Notes under the pieces: generated by a model
Told to the model about the DNA's origin: nothing
Seen by the model: only the letters and a program-made list of their open reading frames with translations
Databases searched by the model: none
Part shown: piece after piece, positions 60,764 to 64,000 of the stretch
How the letters are laid out: every line of letters begins with the position of its first letter
How positions within the stretch are numbered: the stretch's first letter is position 1
Position numbers and translations under genes: made by a program
Source of the DNA: Phlebiopsis flavidoalba
Lineage: Eukaryota > Basidiomycota > Agaricomycetes > Polyporales > Phanerochaetaceae
Direction of reading: 5' to 3'
DNA length: 64,000 nt
Assembly (NCBI GenBank): GCA_035772785.1
Contig: JAOCPU010000042.1
Coordinates: 186,001 to 250,000, forward strand

Positions 60764-62688
60764 ATGTCTCACAGACAGATGAAAGTCGAGGTATGCTCTG
60801 CTGCAGATAACAATCAATAACTACTCATCGGAGAACAGAAAGATCCTGAACGCGTGGAGATCGTCAATCCCTCCGGATTGCGATGGCAGCCCATCGCGAA
60901 ATCGCTCCAAGACATAGACGAGGAGAAGATTCGACAGGCTAAAGAGGATGTGGATACCCTGCTCGTGTTTGTGAGTGGCTAATAAATCGTGTGACTATGA
61001 ACCGCAGCAACTTATCTCATCCCAAGTCCGGATTATTTTCGGCCGTGCTTTCTGCGTTTCTTGTTGAATCATACCAAAGGCTACTTCCGGACAAGCAAGA
61101 CGAGATGATTTTCTTACTTCGCACCATCGCAAACCAGAATTATGCGGTGTCCCCTGGATTTCTCAACGTCACATCTCCCATTCTATCTGATGAGCCGTTT
61201 GAGGTTCCCGAATGGGCCCTGCGGCGTCAATGGGTTATGGTTCGCAAGTCTTATTGTTAGCCTGGCTACAGCGTCTCTCGGAATGCTCGTCAAGTCGTGG
61301 CTGCGCGAGTATCTTGCTCAGGATACCGAAGCCCCCAAGGAACTTTGCGTATTCGCTTTTATCGCGAACCAGCAATGAAGCGGTGGCAGGTCTTCGAAAT
61401 TGTCTACTTTCTTCCTATTTTTCTGCAAATTGCTCTCGGTCTCTTCTTCAGCTGGTATCTGTTCTTCACTGCATTCGTGGAGAGGCGTGTCGGCCTCGCC
61501 AGCCTCCCATTGGTTCTTGCTTGGGCATTTTTCTTACTTTTGACCATCCTTGGTCCTCTTCTATCTCCTCGATGCCCATTCAAGGTTCATGCGTTTCAAG
61601 AACACGCTGAAACTTGGGCGCATGGTTCTCCGCGGAACGCGCCGTGTGTTGAAACGCACTGGAGCGATTCACGCACCGATTTACGCGCTGCAAATTGTGT
61701 GCGCCATAGTCTTTCGCGGAACACAACGTGCGTTGACGCAGGGCGGTACGTCTGGACAAGACGCGAACTTGGAATCTCAATCCGTGCACGGCGGCTCTCC
61801 CGCCGTCAGCACAGGGTCCGAGTCCGCGGACGAGGGCGACCGATTTAGCAATGATCTCTATGAAGAAGAAGACCGCGTCATTTGCCAGCGACAAGTACGC
61901 GACGTCGAGGTACTCATTGCCGCAGATCTTGTCATAGCCGACGATAATCTCATCGATGCTATGGGCGAGGTCATTAAACAAAGACGCGGTGACCGTATTC
62001 TCGAGTCGATCTATTTTGTCAGAAGCCTGGTCAGACACCGCGGCGGGCTGATCTCGAAGGCCATCATGGCACATAGACAACAGGGTCACTATAACTAGAC
62101 CTTCAAAAGGCTTATCTCGACGGTCCTTTCTTATTTACCCGAGCTCATCAAAAAGCTCTCCGCTAACGATACCGATACTGCGCAGAGATGCTTTCTTTCC
62201 CGATCTCCAAATGCTTTCTAAGCGAGCCTATTTTGTCGCTTGTGGATATCCTTGCTGACGCTGTCACCCTACCAACTACAGGCAAATTGGTTGATGCATA
62301 TAACGAGGGTCGAGATCACTGCGCGGGACAGAGTCTCCAATTCCGCCCTGGAAACTCCCAATGAGTTGCCCATCGACGATCGTCACGGTCAGCGTCAAAA
62401 CAAATGCCAGCAATTCAGACGAGGCAAGAGATCAACAGGACACATTGTGGACACAACAAGCCTGTCTACTTCTGCTCGCGGAGTCAACTCACGCGCGTAG
62501 TGCAAGACTCGATGATTTTGTTGTTGAGTCACTATGCAGAACTCTGGGTGGCCCTGGTACAAGACCCCGAGACAGCTATTCATTCTGTTCTACGCATCAT
62601 TGAGCGTCGGCTTTCGACCATCGGCGAACAGGCTGACGTAGAGGGGATTCGAAATCTTTTGGCGAGATCTCGAACAGTGCATACCTAA
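60764..62688 (+). CDS. DUF6535 membrane protein, copy 6 (three to four frame slips)
   Basis: The gene start is clear: exon 1 (60764-60790, MSHRQMKVE), intron to 60838, exon 2 (60839-60970) reading KDPERVEIVNPSG to KEDVDTLLVF, intron to 61026 and the membrane exon. The latter has SGLFSAVLSAFLVESYQRLL, NQNYAVSPGFLNV, VNGLWFASLIVSLATASLGM, KSWLREYL, then YFLPIFLQIALGLFFSWYLF and LVLAWAFFLLLTILGPLL. An extra G near 61229, a missing base near 61345 and an extra T near 61593 change frame but leave the protein otherwise clean. One module-like part (DVEVLIAADLVIADDNLID near 61900) is followed by a stop at 62098 and then a further coding-like stretch to 62688. It is diverged from copies 1-4 and lacks their tandem modules. 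Confidence 0.75.
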
Positions 62689-62825
62689 GGTTGATGACAA
62701 CGACTGTAGACGCAATGAAGGGCCTGCACCGTAAGCTGAGTTCTTACCAGGTAGAACGTGCCGGAATCGACGTCTTAAAACAAGTGGAATTGTAATATGC
62801 GACAAGTGGGGATGCAGCCCTCAAG

Positions 62826-62939
62826 CACGCATCAATACGCAAGAAGTGGACACAGTACATCGAGTACGCATTAGTATGCAGAAAGCGGAAATGCTACATC
62901 GAGCACGCGCTGTGAGAATGTACCCGATGTTGGATCAAG
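62826..62939 (+). repeat. Minisatellite, three imperfect copies of about 39 bp
   Basis: Copies start at 62826, 62865 and 62904 (39, 39 and 36 bp), with a partial fourth at 62940. Each begins YACGC and the first two end TACATCGAG; the third ends GATCAAG. The first two are in one frame (13 codons each, ending YIE). Confidence 0.6.
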
Positions 62940-63149
62940 CACGTGCTGTGATGCTTTTCTTATTCTACCCCCAACTATGACATAAGCTCCATCGCGGATG
63001 ATGACCTGGTCACAATTGTCTGCAGCTCCTTAATCGTGGACAAAGATGGGATTGCCTCTCGCTAGCCGGAGACTCGGACTGGGGGCCAATGGCATCGTTA
63101 AGTCAGTTTCGCGCGCCTGATTGAACATCGTCTGGGAGATCGACTGGTT

Positions 63150-63646
63150 GAGCTAAACTCTCGTACCGCTCTTTTGGACTTGAGGGACTGGGAGCCGAGA
63201 GCCCTCAAAGCCTTAATTGGTGTTTTACTTTATGCTCTGGGCTCAGAAGGCTCTAGGGTAGTGGACGGCGGGCACGAGTGGCAAGCGAGGCAGCAGTATT
63301 GTTGGTATCCGACATGACCTATGACTGGGACTCAAACATCTCTGATCTCGCGAGATTCTATTTTTATAGCCTGGATGAAAACACTGTTGAGATGCTTTGC
63401 GTAGCGATTGCCAATCAGAAAAAAAAAAAAAAAACAAATGAAGACCTACCAAGGTCATGCGAGATTGGGCGAATCAACGTCGTCGTGCAGGGTAGGGTGT
63501 TGGTCATGATATACCTAGTAAAGTCGTGTGCATTGCGTGTGCGACAGAAGAAGGGAATGGCTCGATTCGTGCGGCGAGAGATATGGTATCAACTAGAACA
63601 TATCGCACGCACGCCTCTTGTAGCCGATAAAGCCAAGGTATTGTGA
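63150..63646 (+). CDS. Unrecognised ORF, possibly 3' part of a helix-rich protein
   Basis: One frame reads ELNSRTALLDLRDWEPRALK and ALIGVLLYALGSEGS. After a slip, the frame opening at 63278 (MASEAAVLLVSDMTYDWDSN) runs 122 codons to 63646, crossing a run of about 16 A that encodes Lys. The helical, Leu-rich look is like the C-terminal half of DUF6535 genes, but I could not align it. It may be a distal part of copy 6 or an independent gene. Confidence 0.3.
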
Positions 63647-64000
63647 GAAGGGTTGGAAAAAAACCCAACCCGCGACGCGGGTGACCCCGGGGGGAGGACG
63701 GGAGGCGACCCCTGCGGTGCCCTACCATGAGCTTGGATCGGGGCCCGCCGGGCCGTGTGGCGCCCTGATCCGCGCAGAGCCACTTCAAGTTTGTGCACTG
63801 AGCAGACTGCAGACTCCTGTTCGACCACCTCCATTCATGCCCTTTACCCAAGGCTGTTATCCCCAGCCGCCGACGCTATTGGCTACGGCCACCCCGCTGT
63901 CTCCTTTGGAGCACAAGCCGATGGGGAAGCCTGCTGAGGGGGCCCATATATAGAGGCCATCGACGCGCTCGCCGCTGTCCTGAGTTGTCTTTCCCCCCCG
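63647..64000. other. Right edge, GC-rich, no gene called
   Basis: Short overlapping frames on both strands only; any gene here would continue outside the window. Confidence 0.4.

Noticed and set aside
1..64000. CRISPR arrays, rRNA or tRNA genes
   Set aside because: No regularly spaced short repeats with unique spacers, no rRNA-like blocks and no convincing tRNA T-arm with cloverleaf were noticed on reading; a tRNA scan was not possible.

Overview
The window looks like a filamentous basidiomycete (Agaricomycetes, plausibly Polyporales) nuclear contig. The evidence is class I hydrophobins with 50-60 nt introns, a Rho1 GTPase split by short introns, an ADH6/CAD-type alcohol dehydrogenase, a PHO84-type phosphate transporter, a basidiomycete-style F-box gene and, above all, six copies of a gene whose N-terminal membrane domain I recognise as DUF6535, a fungal family of unknown function.

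Layout. 1-5.76 kb: no recognisable gene. 5.77-15.6 kb: two tandem units, each with a DUF6535 gene (copies 1 and 2). 15.8-17.1 kb: minus-strand alcohol dehydrogenase. 18.8-28.5 kb and 29.8-37.7 kb: two larger related units, each with a 1.5-1.7 kb duplicated leader, a decayed DUF6535 gene (copies 3 and 4) and a conserved tail. The tails of the units carry a small plus-strand ORF ('companion') and a spliced minus-strand gene ('partner'), both unrecognised and best preserved in unit 4. 40.2-42.3 kb: PHO84-like transporter. 42.8-48.9 kb: three hydrophobin genes. 50.5-51.3 kb: Rho1. 54.6-62.7 kb: DUF6535 copy 5 (minus), an LRR/F-box-like fragment (minus), an F-box gene (plus) and DUF6535 copy 6 (plus).

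The most interesting part is the DUF6535 array. Downstream of the membrane domain is a helix-rich module of about 130 codons, present once in copies 1 and 2, three times in copy 4 and six times in copy 3. Copy 3 is further split by an insertion of about 835 bp, and copies 3 and 4 carry C-rich minisatellites near the 3' end. This looks like a fast-evolving, repeat-expanding membrane protein family that duplicates together with two uncharacterised neighbours.

Caveat: nearly every gene here, including the normally essential Rho1, carries single-base insertions or deletions in otherwise clean, conserved frames. The simplest explanation is residual indel error in the assembly, so intact-versus-pseudogene calls are provisional and coordinates of disrupted genes are approximate. 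All family assignments are from recognition of motifs, not from database searches.
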